A stretch of 6,439 nucleotides of DNA, taken from positions 1 through 6,439 of the forward strand of contig NZ_OZ060399.1 in the NCBI RefSeq assembly GCF_964059085.1. Reading direction: 5' to 3'. Position numbers and translations under genes: made by a program. A model generated the notes under the pieces. It had not been told where the DNA came from and ran no database searches. It was given only the letters and a program-made list of their open reading frames with translations. The DNA comes from Buchnera aphidicola (Mindarus abietinus). Its GTDB lineage: Bacteria > Pseudomonadota > Gammaproteobacteria > Enterobacterales > Enterobacteriaceae. The stretch's first letter is position 1. Each line of letters opens with the position of its first letter. This document shows, piece after piece, positions 6,306 to 6,439 of the stretch.

Positions 6306-6343
6306 ATGCATTTTTTTGCATAGGGATTTTTTTTTTTTTTTTT
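6306..6343 (+). terminator. Terminator-like hairpin and T17 tract after repA
   Basis: ATGCA (6306-6310) pairs with TGCAT (6317-6321) around six Ts, followed by AGGGA and a run of 17 Ts (6327-6343). The stem is short and set back five bases from the T-run, so this is a weak version of a Rho-independent terminator. In IncFII plasmids the matching place, the CIS segment between repA and ori, terminates repA transcription and loads RepA in cis onto the origin. Either role would fit. Confidence 0.45.
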
Positions 6344-6344
6344 C

Positions 6345-6439
6345 AAATGAATCGATTTCATTAAAAAATTAAGAAGAATAAAACATACATTTTATATATA
6401 TATGTTTTAATTTTTTTGTTTTTATCTTTTTTTACACAT
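6345..6439. other. Candidate replication origin region (oriR)
   Basis: IncFII origins lie one to two hundred bases downstream of repA with a DnaA box beside AT-rich DNA. This segment contains an inverted repeat AATGAA / TTCATT (6346-6351, 6357-6362), a second with nine-base arms TAAAACATA / TATGTTTTA (6379-6387, 6401-6409) over alternating TA, and TTTTACACA (6430-6438), which fits the relaxed DnaA-box consensus TT(A/T)TNCACA. The origin may continue past the window end into 1-60 if the molecule is circular. All elements are short and AT-rich, so this rests mainly on position. Confidence 0.35.

Noticed and set aside
1..6439. Terminal overlap proving a circular molecule
   Set aside because: The last bases (ending TTTACACAT) do not repeat the first (ATAAATGCAAAT), so circularity cannot be shown from the sequence.

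Overview
The window looks like an essentially complete leucine-biosynthesis plasmid (pLeu type) of Buchnera aphidicola, the obligate bacterial symbiont of aphids. The grounds are extreme AT richness in coding and intergenic DNA, A/T-ending codons throughout, full-length proteins that align well with the E. coli Leu enzymes as I recall them, and the pairing of leu genes with an IncFII-type RepA replication initiator. That combination is a hallmark of Buchnera leucine plasmids. I cannot name the host aphid from the sequence. The two window ends do not overlap, so circularity is inferred from content only.

Layout, all genes on the + strand: 1-217 AT-rich region with a short direct repeat and an extended -10 promoter; leuB (218-1348), leuC (1317-2717) and leuD (2725-3330), an overlapping/abutting operon; 3331-3570 spacer with a strong stem-loop and the leuA promoter; leuA (3571-5100); 5101-5429 spacer whose first 140 bases are featureless AT and whose second half is a structured repA leader; repA (5430-6272, GTG start); 6273-6439 terminator-like T-tract, small inverted repeats and a possible DnaA box, a candidate replication origin.

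Together leuA (isopropylmalate synthase), leuCD (isomerase) and leuB (dehydrogenase) cover the leucine-specific steps from 2-ketoisovalerate to 2-ketoisocaproate, with only the final transamination missing. RepA would set plasmid copy number and so the dose of the pathway. leuA is not in the usual leuABCD position. Read as a circle the order is leuA-repA-leuBCD, and leuA has its own promoter. I see no repA2 and no yqhA-like ORF, both of which I recall from better-known Buchnera leucine plasmids.

The most notable signal is a pair of stem-loops flanking leuA (3368-3419 and 5303-5352). They share an asymmetric loop (23 of 28 core positions identical) on outer stems of unrelated sequence that each still pair. 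The copy before repA can pair, TTGGGCGG with CCGCCTAA, with a site 12-19 bases before the repA start. A candidate antisense promoter lies just beyond the stem, and a possible leader peptide ends 8 bases inside repA. This matches the pseudoknot/antisense-RNA/leader-peptide copy-number control of IncFII, IncI and IncB plasmids. The second copy, upstream of leuA, is not explained by that model and could link leuA expression to plasmid copy control.
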